Shown here piece by piece: positions 52,745 through 63,127 of a stretch of DNA of 64,000 nt. The notes under the pieces were generated by a model. That model saw only the letters and a list, made by a program, of their open reading frames with translations, was not told the origin of the DNA and did no database searches. Origin of the DNA: Candidatus Kinetoplastibacterium desouzaii TCC079E (lineage in GTDB: Bacteria; Pseudomonadota; Gammaproteobacteria; Burkholderiales; Burkholderiaceae_B). The translations under genes and the position numbers were made by a program. How positions within the stretch are numbered: the stretch's first letter is position 1; every line of letters starts with the position of its first letter. The DNA is taken from positions 769,126 through 833,125 of the forward strand of contig NC_020294.1 of the NCBI RefSeq assembly GCF_000340795.1, given 5' to 3'.

Positions 52745-53437
52745 CTAAACTATAGAAGACATATCAACCTTCAATCCTATTCCCATAGTTGAAGATAACG
52801 ATACTTTCCTCAAATATAAACCCTTAGAAGTTGTAGGTCTACTCTTTTGTAAAGCATCAATTAAAGCTGATAAATTAGATTTTAAACTATCAACTTCAAA
52901 AGAAGCTCTACCAATACTAGTATGTATTATACCACTTTTATCTGTACGATACTGAACTTGACCAGCTTTAATATTTTTCACAGCATCAGCAACATCAGAT
53001 GTAACAGTACCAACTTTGGGATTTGGCATTAAACCACGTGGACCTAAAATTTGCCCAAGAGATCCAACAATTTTCATAGCATCTGGAGAAGCAATAACCA
53101 CATCAAAATCTAGTTTACCTAATTTTATAGATTCAGCTAAATCTTCAAATCCAACAATATCAGCACCAGCTAATTTTGCTTGTTCTGCTTTATCTCCCTG
53201 AGCAAATACAGCCACTCTAACTTTTCTACCGGTTCCAAAAGGAAGAACTACAGACCCACGAACTAATTGATCAGATTTTTTAGGATCAACCCCTAGCTGA
53301 ACAGAAACATCAATAGACTCATCAAATTTAGCTACAGAAGTCTCTTTTACTAAATTCAAAGCATCTAAAACAGAATAATATTTTGCAGAATCTACCTTAC
53401 TTACAATACTGGAAAAACGTTTGCTTATTTTTTTCAT
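52745..53437 (-). CDS. rplA: 50S ribosomal protein L1
   Basis: This is a 230-residue protein of the L1 stalk and a repressor of rplKA in E. coli. The ATG at 53437 ([12 protein letters not shown]) was preferred to a TTG six bases upstream. Hallmarks are [20 protein letters not shown] and [20 protein letters not shown]. It begins two bases after the rplK stop. Confidence 0.97.
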   Translation of the reverse strand: MKKISKRFSSIVSKVDSAKYYSVLDALNLVKETSVAKFDESIDVSVQLGVDPKKSDQLVRGSVVLPFGTGRKVRVAVFAQGDKAEQAKLAGADIVGFEDLAESIKLGKLDFDVVIASPDAMKIVGSLGQILGPRGLMPNPKVGTVTSDVADAVKNIKAGQVQYRTDKSGIIHTSIGRASFEVDSLKSNLSALIDALQKSRPTTSKGLYLRKVSLSSTMGIGLKVDMSSIV

Positions 53438-53439
53438 GA

Positions 53440-53871
53440 TCAAACCACCTCTACCTTAACACCCATACTACGAGCACTACCAGCTATAGTACGAACAGCA
53501 GCATCTAAATTAGAAGCTGTTAGATCTGGCTCTTTTAACTTTGCTATATTTTCAGCTTGTTCTCTGGTTAAAACACCAACTTTATCGACATGTGGTTTCG
53601 CAGAACCTTTTTGCAAACCTATAGCTTTTTTAATTAAAACGGTAGCAGGAGGTGTTTTTAAAACAAAAGTAAAACTTTTATCAGCAAAAGCAGTAATAAC
53701 AACAGGGATAGGCAATCCTACTTCCATACCTTGAGTCTTAGCATTAAAAGCCTTACAAAACTCCATAATATTCAAACCTCTCTGACCTAAAGCAGGACCG
53801 ATTGGAGGTGAAGGATTAGCTTTACCTGCTGGAACTTGCAGTTTGATAAATCCTATAATTTTCTTAGCCAT
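53440..53871 (-). CDS. rplK: 50S ribosomal protein L11
   Basis: This 143-residue GTPase-centre protein starts at the ATG 53871 with AGGAG six bases before it, rather than at a TTG three bases upstream. It has [35 protein letters not shown] and the C-terminal [10 protein letters not shown]. It lies 58 bases after nusG. Confidence 0.98.
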   Translation of the reverse strand: MAKKIIGFIKLQVPAGKANPSPPIGPALGQRGLNIMEFCKAFNAKTQGMEVGLPIPVVITAFADKSFTFVLKTPPATVLIKKAIGLQKGSAKPHVDKVGVLTREQAENIAKLKEPDLTASNLDAAVRTIAGSARSMGVKVEVV

Positions 53872-53929
53872 CAAAATCTCCTAATGGGTATTATCGCTTA
53901 AAAGCTCCCCTTACAAAACAAAAAACCAA

Positions 53930-54463
53930 TTAAGTTTTTTCTACCTGAGCAAACTCAAGCTCAACAGGAGTTGATCTCCCAAAAATTGTTACAGAAACTC
54001 TAATTTTATTCTTTTCGTAATTAATCTCTTCCACATTTCCATTAAAATCAGCAAACGGACCATCTTTTACACGAACAACCTCACCAATTTCAAATAAAAT
54101 TTTCGGTCTAGGTTTTTCATTACCCTCTTCTATTTTAGAAAGAATTTTTTCAACTTCTTTACTTGATATAGGAGTAGGTTTATTACCAGAACCACCTAGA
54201 AAACCAGTTATACGATTAGTGTTTCTAACCAAATGCCAAGTTTCATCAGTTAGTTCCATTTCTAAAAGCATATATCCTGGAAATATAGATCTTTCTGTAA
54301 TATTTTTTTGGCCATTTTTAACATCTATAACTTCTTCAGAAGGAATCAAGATTTTACCAAAAAAAGGACGTAAATTAGAAGCATCAATACGATCATTTAG
54401 TACTTTTAAAACATTCTTTTCCATGCCAGAAAAAACATGAACGATGTACCAACTTTTACTCAT
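53930..54463 (-). CDS. nusG: Transcription elongation/antitermination factor NusG
   Basis: This is a 177-residue protein. The N-terminal NGN domain binds RNA polymerase (SKSWYIVHVFSGMEKNVLK, FPGYMLLEMELTDETWHLVR). The C-terminal KOW domain has GEVVRVKDGPFADFNGNVEE, the site for Rho or S10. It lies 20 bases after secE. Confidence 0.97.
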   Translation of the reverse strand: MSKSWYIVHVFSGMEKNVLKVLNDRIDASNLRPFFGKILIPSEEVIDVKNGQKNITERSIFPGYMLLEMELTDETWHLVRNTNRITGFLGGSGNKPTPISSKEVEKILSKIEEGNEKPRPKILFEIGEVVRVKDGPFADFNGNVEEINYEKNKIRVSVTIFGRSTPVELEFAQVEKT

Positions 54464-54483
54464 TAGAAATACCTATTTCCATC

Positions 54484-54849
54484 CTAAAAAATGCAATAAA
54501 GCAAAAACTCTATACATTTATCAATAAAACATATAAATAAACTAAACAAGAAAGCAAAAACAAAAACCACACCAGTCATTCTTAATGATTCTTTACGAGA
54601 TGGCCATGAAACTAATTTAAGCTCAAAAAAAGAATCTCTAAAAAATATAAACAGCAGTTTTCTATAAGAGGTAAAAAATAACAACAAAAATGAAAATAAA
54701 AAAGATAACAACAAAAATGTTAATCTCAATATTTTTTTTTCATTATCAAAAAACAAAAACAAAAAACCACCAAGGAAAATAAAAATAGACAAAAACAACT
54801 TCAATCTATCCATAAAACCATGATAGTTTTCTAAATTAGAAATAGACAT
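54484..54849 (-). CDS. secE: SecE, protein translocase subunit
   Basis: This 121-residue, three-helix SecE stabilises SecY. Two hydrophobic segments in the first two-thirds precede the conserved cytoplasmic amphipathic region FFELKLVSWPSRKESLRM and a last membrane helix. The start is the ATG at 54849. The same frame stays open into the tRNA-Trp gene, but those residues are translated tRNA sequence. It follows tRNA-Trp by 38 bases. Confidence 0.93.
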   Translation of the reverse strand: MSISNLENYHGFMDRLKLFLSIFIFLGGFLFLFFDNEKKILRLTFLLLSFLFSFLLLFFTSYRKLLFIFFRDSFFELKLVSWPSRKESLRMTGVVFVFAFLFSLFICFIDKCIEFLLYCIF

Positions 54850-54887
54850 TTTAAATAAACTAAACCCATATACTAAGATATTGTTGC

Positions 54888-54963
54888 TGGCAGGGGCAGT
54901 AGGAATCGAACCTACAACCTTCGGTTTTGGAGACCGACGCTCTGCCAATTGAGCTATACCCCT
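54888..54963 (-). tRNA. trnW: tRNA-Trp (anticodon CCA)
   Basis: This 76-base cloverleaf has acceptor AGGGGTA paired with TGCCCCT, a D-arm with GCTCAATTGGCAGAGC, an anticodon loop CTCCAAA giving CCA, a T-loop GGTTCGATTCC and an encoded CCA end. It sits between tufB and secE, the classic position. Confidence 0.97.
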
Positions 54964-55045
54964 ACAAAAGAACTAATTATTACAATAATAGGGCTACATA
55001 GTACTACTAAATAACATAAATATCTACAAATTTATAATTGTTTTT

Positions 55046-56236
55046 TTAAACAATAACTTTAGATACTACACCAGCACCTACAGTTCTTCCTCCTTCACGT
55101 ATAGCAAAACGTAATCCTTCTTCCATTGCTATAGGAGCTAATAATTTTACTGTAATACTAACATTATCACCAGGAAGAACCATTTCTTTATCTGCTGGTA
55201 ATTCTATAGTCCCAGTAACATCAGTAGTACGGAAATAAAACTGAGGACGATAACCTTTAAAGAAAGGAGTATGACGACCACCTTCTTCTTTTGACAACAC
55301 ATAGACTTCAGCTGTGAATTCTGTATGAGGAGTAATAGAACCAGGCTTAGCTAAAACTTGACCACGCTCAACATCTTCTCGTTTGGTACCTCTTAATAAA
55401 ATACCAACATTATCACCAGCCTGACCTTGATCCAATAATTTTCGGAACATTTCAACACCGGTGCAAGTAGTCTTAACTGTGTTCTTAATACCTACTACCT
55501 CAATCTCTTCTCCAACCTTTACTATACCTCTTTCTATACGACCTGTAACAACAGTGCCTCTTCCAGAGATAGAAAACACATCTTCAACAGGCATCAAAAA
55601 AGCCCCATCTATAGCACGCTCAGGAGTTGGTATATATTGATCTAAAGCATCAGCCAAAGCTAAAATAGCCTTCTCACCTAAATCACCCTTGTCACCTTCC
55701 AATGCTAATTTGGCAGAACCCTTAATAATAGGAGTATCATCACCAGGAAAGTCATACTTAGACAAAAGCTCACGAACTTCCATCTCTACAAGCTCAAGAA
55801 GTTCCTCATCGTCAACCATATCAGCTTTATTCAAAAAAACTACGATATATGGAACACCAACTTGACGAGATAATAATATATGCTCTCTAGTTTGTGGCAT
55901 AGGACCATCAGCCGCAGAAACGACAAGAATGGCTCCATCCATCTGAGCAGCCCCTGTAATCATGTTTTTTACATAGTCAGCATGACCAGGACAATCAACA
56001 TGAGCATAATGACGACTAGCAGTCTCATACTCAACATGAGATGTATTTATAGTAATACCTCTAGCCTTTTCTTCTGGAGCAGCATCAATCTGAGCATACC
56101 CACGAGCTTCACCACCAAACTTAACTGCCAAAACGGTAGTAATAGCCGCTGTCAAAGTTGTTTTACCATGATCAACGTGACCAATAGTACCAACGTTTAC
56201 GTGCGGCTTACTACGTTCAAACTTGCCTTTCGCCAT
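55046..56236 (-). CDS. tufB: Elongation factor Tu, copy 2
   Basis: This 396-residue EF-Tu starts at the ATG 56236 ([16 protein letters not shown]). The frame is open further into the tRNA-Thr gene, but that part is not protein-coding. The predicted protein is identical to copy 1 except for valine in RTVGAGV. The only coding differences I saw are two adjacent bases (55081-55082 against 38593-38594). Its context is tRNA-Thr, tufB, tRNA-Trp, secE. Confidence 0.98.
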   Translation of the reverse strand: MAKGKFERSKPHVNVGTIGHVDHGKTTLTAAITTVLAVKFGGEARGYAQIDAAPEEKARGITINTSHVEYETASRHYAHVDCPGHADYVKNMITGAAQMDGAILVVSAADGPMPQTREHILLSRQVGVPYIVVFLNKADMVDDEELLELVEMEVRELLSKYDFPGDDTPIIKGSAKLALEGDKGDLGEKAILALADALDQYIPTPERAIDGAFLMPVEDVFSISGRGTVVTGRIERGIVKVGEEIEVVGIKNTVKTTCTGVEMFRKLLDQGQAGDNVGILLRGTKREDVERGQVLAKPGSITPHTEFTAEVYVLSKEEGGRHTPFFKGYRPQFYFRTTDVTGTIELPADKEMVLPGDNVSITVKLLAPIAMEEGLRFAIREGGRTVGAGVVSKVIV

Positions 56237-56286
56237 ACAGCAACTCCAAATACTGATTAAATCTATAACAGGAAGAAATAACCTTC

Positions 56287-56361
<75 letters not shown>

Positions 56362-56365
56362 GTTA

Positions 56366-56439
56366 TGGAGCGAGTGAAGGGAATCGAACCCTCGTCATAA
56401 GCTTGGAAGGCTTCAGCTCTACCATTGAGCTACACTCGC
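56366..56439 (-). tRNA. trnG: tRNA-Gly (anticodon TCC)
   Basis: This 74-base cloverleaf has acceptor GCGAGTG paired with CACTCGC, anticodon loop CTTCCAA giving TCC, and T-arm GAGGG-TTCGATT-CCCTT. The CCA end is encoded. The outermost anticodon-stem pair is a mismatch. Only four bases separate it from tRNA-Thr. Confidence 0.95.
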
Positions 56440-56453
56440 AAAAAATCAAAAAA

Positions 56454-56540
56454 TGGTGGAGGCGGTTGGATTCGAACCAACGTAGGCGCAAGGCCAACAG
56501 ATTTACAGTCTGCCCCCTTTAACCACTCGGGCACCCCTCC
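56454..56540 (-). tRNA. trnY: tRNA-Tyr (anticodon GTA)
   Basis: This 87-base class II tRNA has a long variable arm, acceptor GGAGGGG paired with CGCCTCC (one G-G or G-T wobble site), anticodon loop CTGTAAA giving GTA, and an encoded CCA. It is the first of the tRNA-Tyr-Gly-Thr-tufB unit. Confidence 0.95.
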
Positions 56541-56761
56541 AGTAAACATATTCTATCTTTGTAATTTTGAATGAATTTGTAAAAAAATCAATTAATAAAA
56601 GTTATTTATACAAAAAAAACACTAAGAAGCGAATGTATGTTTCTAAAAAACAACATACAACATATTCCAAAATAATATTTTTTATGTTTCTTATTAATTT
56701 TTATTCAATATAAACAAGTAACATTATAAACAAATTGTATTTAAAAAATATTGCCCTATAG

Positions 56762-57436
56762 TTATAAATTACTATTTACTATTTTCTTGATAATAATTAA
56801 ACATCTTTGTGCTTTTAGGTTAGGGACTTTTAAAATTTCAATGTTATCTATATACAAATCTTTTATATCAGAAAATTCTAAAATCTCTTCTTCTGGTATT
56901 TTACCTTTCATTGCGCATATTAAACCTTCACTATCAACTAAATGTTTTGATAGTAAAACAAAATTTTTTAAAGAAGAGAAAGCTCTTGAAATAAGAATAT
57001 CAAATTTATAACCATGTAGAGACTCTACTCTAGATTGTATTATTTTTAAATTTGATAAGTTTAAAACTCCAATGGCCTGTCTCATAAAAGCTGTTTTCTT
57101 TCCAATAGACTCTACACAAAAAATATTCCAATCTGGTCTCATAATAGACAAGATAATTCCTGGTAATCCTGCCCCTGAACCAACATCACAAATATTAATA
57201 TTTTTCTTTATAGACAATTTATCTAAAGATGGTAAAACTGAAATACTATCAATGATATGATTAGTAACAATATCAAAAGTATTTTTTATGGATGTAATAT
57301 TGTATATATTATTCCAATGTTTAATATATGATGAATATTTCTCCAACATGTCTTTTTGTTCTATAGATAAATAGACATTCATTTTGTCACATGATTCAAA
57401 TAATAAACTACCAATATTATCTCTATTAAGAATCAT
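56762..57436 (-). CDS. rsmG: 16S rRNA (guanine527-N7)-methyltransferase RsmG
   Basis: This 224-residue SAM-dependent methyltransferase modifies G527 of 16S rRNA. The SAM-binding motif is [12 protein letters not shown], and [19 protein letters not shown] and [14 protein letters not shown] follow. It overlaps mnmG by four bases (ATGA), the widespread mnmG-rsmG pair. The parAB genes that usually follow in relatives are not seen. A 221-base gene-free AT-rich spacer separates it from the tRNA-Tyr gene, with a possible TAGAAT -10 for the tRNA at 56555-56550. Confidence 0.95.
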   Translation of the reverse strand: MILNRDNIGSLLFESCDKMNVYLSIEQKDMLEKYSSYIKHWNNIYNITSIKNTFDIVTNHIIDSISVLPSLDKLSIKKNINICDVGSGAGLPGIILSIMRPDWNIFCVESIGKKTAFMRQAIGVLNLSNLKIIQSRVESLHGYKFDILISRAFSSLKNFVLLSKHLVDSEGLICAMKGKIPEEEILEFSDIKDLYIDNIEILKVPNLKAQRCLIIIKKIVNSNL

Positions 57437-59337
57437 TTTTTGTTCCTTAGGCTTTTTATATAAATAAGCAAAACAGAAATTGCTGCTGGAGTAACACCTG
57501 ATACTCTGGAAGCCTGACCAATTGTCTCTGGTTTATATTCCTTAAGCTTTTGTCTAGCTTCAATAGATAAATTTTTTAAATTATCATAATCTATATTATT
57601 AGGTATCAACTGATTTTCATAATCAGAAAATCTTTTAACTTCATCCATCTGCCTTAAAACATAACCATCATACTTGATATTAATATCTATTTGCTCTGAA
57701 ATAAGCTTATTATCTTTTAAACCAGGACCTACTAAATAATCTCCATTGTCTTTCTTTACTTGCATTAAATGCATGTAATCTATCCCTGGTCTTTTTAGAA
57801 TATCAAAAACCCGATATTCCCTATCTAAATTTTTACCTACAGAAGAATCAGAAAAAACATTCAATAAAAAGCGTGGGTTTAAATATGTACTTCTTAGCCT
57901 ATTTAACTCTTTTTCAATTAAGTCACGTTTTTTATTAAACATTCCCCACCTAATATCATCAATCAATCCAAAACTTCTACCTATTTCAGTAAGCCTTAAA
58001 TCAGCATTATCCTCTCTTAATAGCAAACGATACTCAGCTCTCGAAGTAAACATTCTATAAGGCTCACTTACACCGATAGTTATAAGATCATCTATCATTA
58101 CCCCAATATAAGCATCACTTCTTTTAGGACTCCATTGAGATTCTCCACGAGAATATCTAGAAGCATTCAATCCTGCAATCAAACCTTGTGCAGCAGCTTC
58201 TTCATATCCAGTAGTACCATTTACTTGACCTGCAAAAAACAATCCTGATATATATTTTGTTTCTAGAGTTGATTTTAAACACTTTGGATCAAAAAAATCA
58301 TACTCTATAGAATACCCAGGTCTTAATATATGAGCATTTTCTAAACCATCTAAAGAATGAACCAAATCAATCTGAACATCAAAAGGTAAACTTGTAGATA
58401 TACCATTTGGATAAATTTCATTTGTATTTAGTCCTTCAGGCTCTAAAAATACTTGGTGAGATTCCTTATCAGAAAAACGAAAAACCTTATCCTCTATTGA
58501 AGGACAGTACCTAGGACCAACACCTTCTATAGATCCATTATAAAGAGGTGATCTATCAAAAGCATTTCTAACTATCTCATGCGATACAGAATTAGTTCTT
58601 GTGATCCAACAAGGTAATTGTGTAGGATGAATACTTTCATCATTTATAAATGAGAAACATGGAATAGGATTTGTATCACCATGTTGTATCTGTAATCTTT
58701 CATAATTAATTGTACGACCGTCTATTCTAGGAGGGGTACCTGTCTTTAATCTACCAACAGAAAAACCAATATCTTTAAATTTATTAGCTAATAAAATAAC
58801 TGAAGAATCACCAGCTCTACCACCATGAATTCTGTTATCTCCAATATGCATTAAGCCATTTAAAAATGTTCCTGCTGTTAAAATAACAGATTTAGAATTA
58901 AACAAAACACCCAACTGAGTACGAACACCTACAACAGATTCATTTTTGATAACTATATCATCAACCAACTGTTGAATTACCCAAAGATTATTTTGATTTT
59001 CTAAAACTTTTCGAATATAGGATCGATATAATAATCTATCAGTTTGTGCTCTTGTTGAGCGTACAGCAGGACCTTTCGATGAATTTAGTATCCTAAAATG
59101 TATACCAGCATAATCAGCAGCTAAAGCCATAATGCCACCTAAAGCATCTATTTCTTTTACTAAATGACCTTTCCCTATTCCTCCAATAGATGGATTACAA
59201 GACATTTGACCTAATGTATCTATATTATTTGTTAATAATAAGGTTTTTGATCCTTGTCTAGATGAAGATAGAGCGGCTTCTGTTCCTGCATGTCCACCAC
59301 CTATAACTATTACATCAAATTTGTCAGGATAAATCAT
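57433..59337 (-). CDS. mnmG: tRNA uridine 5-carboxymethylaminomethyl modification enzyme MnmG (GidA)
   Basis: This 634-residue FAD protein works with MnmE to modify U34 of several tRNAs. The N-terminal dinucleotide fold is [17 protein letters not shown]. The signature [16 protein letters not shown], the [10 protein letters not shown] motif and the C-terminal [18 protein letters not shown] region are intact. The length is typical. It lies directly beside the tandem-repeat spacer. In many bacteria mnmG borders the replication origin. Confidence 0.97.
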   Translation of the reverse strand: MIYPDKFDVIVIGGGHAGTEAALSSSRQGSKTLLLTNNIDTLGQMSCNPSIGGIGKGHLVKEIDALGGIMALAADYAGIHFRILNSSKGPAVRSTRAQTDRLLYRSYIRKVLENQNNLWVIQQLVDDIVIKNESVVGVRTQLGVLFNSKSVILTAGTFLNGLMHIGDNRIHGGRAGDSSVILLANKFKDIGFSVGRLKTGTPPRIDGRTINYERLQIQHGDTNPIPCFSFINDESIHPTQLPCWITRTNSVSHEIVRNAFDRSPLYNGSIEGVGPRYCPSIEDKVFRFSDKESHQVFLEPEGLNTNEIYPNGISTSLPFDVQIDLVHSLDGLENAHILRPGYSIEYDFFDPKCLKSTLETKYISGLFFAGQVNGTTGYEEAAAQGLIAGLNASRYSRGESQWSPKRSDAYIGVMIDDLITIGVSEPYRMFTSRAEYRLLLREDNADLRLTEIGRSFGLIDDIRWGMFNKKRDLIEKELNRLRSTYLNPRFLLNVFSDSSVGKNLDREYRVFDILKRPGIDYMHLMQVKKDNGDYLVGPGLKDNKLISEQIDINIKYDGYVLRQMDEVKRFSDYENQLIPNNIDYDNLKNLSIEARQKLKEYKPETIGQASRVSGVTPAAISVLLIYIKSLRNKK

Positions 59338-59353
59338 AAATTCCTTTTTTATA

Positions 59354-59584
59354 AATTATTATGAATTTTTTATTATATTTAATTATATATAAATGATTAT
59401 AATAATAATGATCAATAAAATCTGTTAATAACTATATTTTATAGTTTTATATCAACAACTTATATATAAAAAAAATCATGTAAAAACACTGTTTAATGTT
59501 TTAACAAAATATGAATAACTTTTTAAAATAAAAAAAATATAAAGTTATTAAGAATAACTTATAAAATTATTCACAGCTAAATTT
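59354..59584. repeat. Direct repeat copy A (231 bp)
   Basis: Copy A aligns to copy B at an offset of 270 bases, falling to 269 after a single-base length change in an A-run. By eye only about ten positions differ, mostly A/G substitutions and A-run length. Neither copy has a protein-coding frame. Confidence 0.93.
59567..59575 (+). other. DnaA box match in repeat A
   Basis: The nonamer TTATTCACA fits TTATNCACA exactly. A second site, TATGAATAA at 59510-59518, reads TTATTCATA on the minus strand with one mismatch to the box. Confidence 0.55.
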
Positions 59585-59623
59585 TTAATGAAAATTTTTT
59601 TGATAAAAATATTTAATATATTT

Positions 59624-59852
59624 AATTATTATGAATTTTTTATTATATTTAATTATATATAAATGATTATAATAATAATGATCAATAAAATCTGTTAATA
59701 ACTATATTTTATAGTTTTATATCAACAACTTATATATAAAAAAATCATGTAAAAACACTGTTTAATGTTTTGACAAAATATGAATAACTTTTTGAAAATA
59801 AAAAATATAAGGTTATTAAGAATAACTTATAAAGTTATTCACAACTAAATTT
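59624..59852. repeat. Direct repeat copy B (229 bp)
   Basis: This is the second copy of the AT-rich module, ending 13 bases before the mnmE stop codon. Differences from copy A include TTTTGACA against TTTTAACA, AAGGTTATT against AAAGTTATT and CACAACT against CACAGCT. Confidence 0.93.
59835..59843 (+). other. DnaA box match in repeat B
   Basis: TTATTCACA occurs again at the same place in the second repeat. The minus-strand near-match TTATTCATA is at 59779-59787. Conservation of the nonamer while neighbouring bases differ is consistent with function but also with recent duplication. Confidence 0.55.
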
Positions 59853-59864
59853 CTATTAAAAAAA

Positions 59865-61214
59865 TTATTTTCCAATACAGAAATTGGAAAAAATATTATC
59901 TAACATGTTTTCAGTAGTAAAATGTCCTGTTATATAACACAGTTCTTTATGAGATAATCTTAATTCTTCAGCTATTAAATCAATTCTTAATTCTTGTTCT
60001 GATAAATAATCTAAAGATGTTTTAAGATGTTCTAATGATTGATTTAAAGAGAATAAATGCCTTTCTCTTGCTATCCATCTTGTTTCTTCTAGTTTATCTA
60101 AACCTACTATTTCTAGTATTTTATTTTTTATTGAGTCTATACCTATTTTCTCAGTTGCTGATACAAATAGAATATTATCGTTATTTGCTATTTTATTAAC
60201 AAGATCAATTTTATTAAAAATTTCTAATACTGGAGTATTACTAGGAAATTTAATTAAATTATCATTATTATTCTGATTAGAGATATCTTTAATGTGAAGT
60301 ATAAGATCTGCTTTTGATATTTCTTCTAAGCTTTTTCTTATACCTATCTTTTCTATTTGATCGTTACTTTCTCTAATTCCTGCTGTATCTATTATGTTTA
60401 TTAAAATTCCATTTATAGTTATTTTGTTACTAATTTTATCTCTAGTAGTTCCTGCTATAGGAGTAACTATAGCTATTTCTTCTTCTGATAAAGCATTTAG
60501 GATACTAGATTTACCAACATTAGGTTCTCCAGCAATAACCACATTAATGCCATTTTTAATAATTATTCCTTTTTTAGTAGTTTCTATAAAAAGCAATAAA
60601 TTTTTTTTTATTTGTTCTAATGATTCTAGTATTTGTTTCTTTTGTATAAAGATAATATCTTCTTCTGGAAAATCTATGTTAGCTTCTATAATAACTCTTG
60701 TTTTTATCAATTCTTCTGTTATTTCATGTATTCTTTTAGAAGGTTCTCCAGATAGGGAGAGCATTGCACTTTTAGCAGCTTCTATTGATACAGCATCAAT
60801 CAAGTCTGATATTGCTTCTGCTTGAGCTAGATCAATTCTTCCATTTAAAAATGCTCTTTTTGTAAACTCTCCTGGATTAGCTAAACGAATTTTATTTTCA
60901 GCTCCAGCATCAAGACACATAGATAATATCTCATGTATAACAATATTTCCTCCATGTCCTTGTAATTCTAGAACATCTTCTCCAGTATAAGATTCTGGAG
61001 ATTTACAAAAAAATACTATACCTTTGTCTATTATGTAATTATTTTTATTTTTAAATGGCAAATAATAAACATGGCGATTGTTTAGAATCCTTCCAAAAAG
61101 ATTTAACATTATCAATGATAAATCTTTACCTGAGATACGAACTATTCCAATAGCACCTTTTCCTTCAGCTGTAGATATAGCAGCAATAGGAGAATCATCA
61201 TACATTCTGGACAT
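59865..61214 (-). CDS. mnmE: tRNA modification GTPase MnmE (TrmE)
   Basis: This 449-residue dimeric GTPase partners MnmG in U34 modification. An N-terminal folate-binding domain (RISG, GYVFFC-like [20 protein letters not shown]) is followed by a helical domain. The inserted G domain has [25 protein letters not shown] and FNKIDL, and the C-terminal CIGK cysteine motif is present. It lies next to yidC in the conserved rpmH-rnpA-yidD-yidC-mnmE order. Confidence 0.97.
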   Translation of the reverse strand: MSRMYDDSPIAAISTAEGKGAIGIVRISGKDLSLIMLNLFGRILNNRHVYYLPFKNKNNYIIDKGIVFFCKSPESYTGEDVLELQGHGGNIVIHEILSMCLDAGAENKIRLANPGEFTKRAFLNGRIDLAQAEAISDLIDAVSIEAAKSAMLSLSGEPSKRIHEITEELIKTRVIIEANIDFPEEDIIFIQKKQILESLEQIKKNLLLFIETTKKGIIIKNGINVVIAGEPNVGKSSILNALSEEEIAIVTPIAGTTRDKISNKITINGILINIIDTAGIRESNDQIEKIGIRKSLEEISKADLILHIKDISNQNNNDNLIKFPSNTPVLEIFNKIDLVNKIANNDNILFVSATEKIGIDSIKNKILEIVGLDKLEETRWIARERHLFSLNQSLEHLKTSLDYLSEQELRIDLIAEELRLSHKELCYITGHFTTENMLDNIFSNFCIGK

Positions 61215-61261
61215 AAAATTTGTATTCTTATTACTTTATTTAAGTGGAGGTATATTAATTA

Positions 61262-62860
61262 TTATTTAATGTTACGAGTTATAAACCACTGTTGAGCTAT
61301 GGATAGTATATTGTTAATACACCAATACAAAACTAATCCTGACGGAAAGAAAAACATCATCCCACCAAATACTAGAGGCATTATCATCATAATTTTTGCT
61401 TGAAGAGGATCAGGTGGAGCTGGATTTAATTTTATTTGAATGATCATAGTTATAATCATTACTATAGGTAGTATAAAATAAGGATCCCTAGTGGACAAAT
61501 CATTAATCCATAAAATCCAAGGAGCCCCTCTCATTTCAACGCTTGATAGCAACACCCAATAAAGAGATATAAATACTGGTATTTGTACAAGTATAGGCAA
61601 ACAACCACCTAAAGGGTTGATTTTTTCTTTACGGTACATTTCCATTACAGCTGAGTTAAATTGTTGCGCATCATCGCCATACTGTTTTCTTAGAGCTTGT
61701 ATTCTCGGAGAGATATCTTTTAGTTTAGACATGGATCTATAACTTTTTGAAGCTAGTGGAAAGAATAGTATCTTTATCATTAGCGTAAGTATTACAATGG
61801 ACCATCCCCAATTTTTTATAAAAGAATATATAAAGTTCATTAATGAAAAAATAGGTTTGGCTATTATAGTGAATATTCCATAATCTACAACTAAATCCAA
61901 TCCATTTGCTATAGATGCCATTTTGTTTTGATCTTGTGGCCCTACCCATAGTTGGGATTCATTTTCTAAAAAACCATTAGGCTCTATACTTTTTAAAGAT
62001 TGGATAGTTCTGATTGCAAATATTTTTTTATTCTTATCTAGTTCTATTATCTCATTTCTGCGTGTCGAATTTTCTGTTGGTATCCATGCAGTAGTAAAGT
62101 AATGCTGCACCATAGCTATCCAACCATTATCAGTTTTTTGTATATATTTGGCTTTATTTTTAGAGACATCTTGAAATGAAATTTTTTGAAATTTTTCTTT
62201 TTCAGAAAAAACAGCCATTCCAGTAAAAGTATTATAAAATCTAGAACTTTCTGTAGGTTCACTATTATCACGCATTATTTGAAAATAAATATTGGAATTC
62301 AATATATTTTCACTTTTGTTGATGATTTTATGTTTAACTTGAATGTTATATTTTCCATTCTCTAATATAAATTTCTTTATTAACAAAACTCCATTTTGTT
62401 CACATGAGAATTCAGCTTCTGACTTATCAGCATCTTGTGTTTTATAATTTAAATTAAATTTAGAATAATGATTAGGTAAAGAACTAGAGCCAATAAGACC
62501 AGATTGTACAATATAAGTAAAATCATCTGTTAAATTCAGAAGTGATATTGGTTTTTTGTTGTTGTCTGAATAATTCAGCAATTCAGCTTTGACTAATTGT
62601 GCTCCATTATTACTGAATGTTATTTTTAGAACTCCATTTTCTAATGTTGTGAATTCGCTATTTTGAATATTTAAATTATTTTTTATAATTTCACTATTTG
62701 TGGACAAATGATTATTTATTGTTTGTTCTTCTGATTTTGGTTTTTTATTGTCAAATAACAACACATCAGATTTTTGTGTTTTTTCTATCTGCCAGTTATT
62801 CCATATAACTAATAAAGAAAATGAAAAAATTATCCAGAGAATTGTTCGTTTAATATCCAT
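61262..62860 (-). CDS. yidC: Membrane protein insertase YidC
   Basis: This 532-residue insertase of the inner membrane has an N-terminal membrane helix (about 6-22), a large periplasmic domain to about 340, and then the conserved core. The core includes a GWSIVILTLMIKILFFPLAS helix, a cytoplasmic hairpin with ISPRIQALRKQYGDD, and NPLGGCLPILVQIPVFISLY. The C-terminal helices end in GLVLYWCINNILSIAQQW. The length is near the Gram-negative norm. It is separated by 42 bases from yidD. Confidence 0.97.
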   Translation of the reverse strand: MDIKRTILWIIFSFSLLVIWNNWQIEKTQKSDVLLFDNKKPKSEEQTINNHLSTNSEIIKNNLNIQNSEFTTLENGVLKITFSNNGAQLVKAELLNYSDNNKKPISLLNLTDDFTYIVQSGLIGSSSLPNHYSKFNLNYKTQDADKSEAEFSCEQNGVLLIKKFILENGKYNIQVKHKIINKSENILNSNIYFQIMRDNSEPTESSRFYNTFTGMAVFSEKEKFQKISFQDVSKNKAKYIQKTDNGWIAMVQHYFTTAWIPTENSTRRNEIIELDKNKKIFAIRTIQSLKSIEPNGFLENESQLWVGPQDQNKMASIANGLDLVVDYGIFTIIAKPIFSLMNFIYSFIKNWGWSIVILTLMIKILFFPLASKSYRSMSKLKDISPRIQALRKQYGDDAQQFNSAVMEMYRKEKINPLGGCLPILVQIPVFISLYWVLLSSVEMRGAPWILWINDLSTRDPYFILPIVMIITMIIQIKLNPAPPDPLQAKIMMIMPLVFGGMMFFFPSGLVLYWCINNILSIAQQWFITRNIK

Positions 62861-62902
62861 TTTTAAATTATACCTGATATGTGATGTATTTATATATTTA
62901 AT

Positions 62903-63127
62903 TTATTTCTGTTTTGATGGCACAGGATCATTTCCACCACTACATAAAGGGTTGCAACGTAAAATACGAAAGACAATCAATAACACAGCACTAAACATGC
63001 CATGCTTTTTTATTGCTTCAATAGCGTAGCATGAACATGAAGGAGTAAATCTACATTGAGTTCCAATTAATGGGCTCAATAAATATTGATATAACTTAAT
63101 AAGTACAATTGCTATATTTTTGTACAT
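62903..63127 (-). CDS. yidD: YidD, membrane protein insertion efficiency factor
   Basis: This 74-residue peripheral membrane protein has the family core PLIGTQCRFTPSCSCYAIEA with three conserved cysteines, followed by GMFSAVLLIVFRILRCNPL. It overlaps the end of rnpA by 16 bases. It assists YidC-dependent insertion. Confidence 0.95.
   Translation of the reverse strand: MYKNIAIVLIKLYQYLLSPLIGTQCRFTPSCSCYAIEAIKKHGMFSAVLLIVFRILRCNPLCSGGNDPVPSKQK

Larger units (their letters stand above)
59338..59864. other. oriC: Tandem-duplicated AT-rich spacer between mnmG and mnmE, candidate oriC
   Basis: This 527-base gene-free block is made mostly of two near-identical copies of a 230-base module (59354-59584 and 59624-59852) with a 39-base AT-rich linker. 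Each copy contains one exact TTATTCACA, matching the DnaA-box consensus TTATNCACA, one near-match TTATTCATA on the other strand, and a dyad AAGTTATT-AAG-AATAACTT (perfect in the first copy, one mismatch in the second). Location next to mnmG, extreme AT content and DnaA boxes fit an origin. Two boxes per copy is few, and the rpmH side is an alternative. Confidence 0.5.

Noticed and set aside
54850..54948. N-terminal extension of secE (MAERRSPKPKVVGSIPTAPA)
   Set aside because: These residues are the translated 3' half of tRNA-Trp, a well-known annotation artefact. The true start is at 54849.
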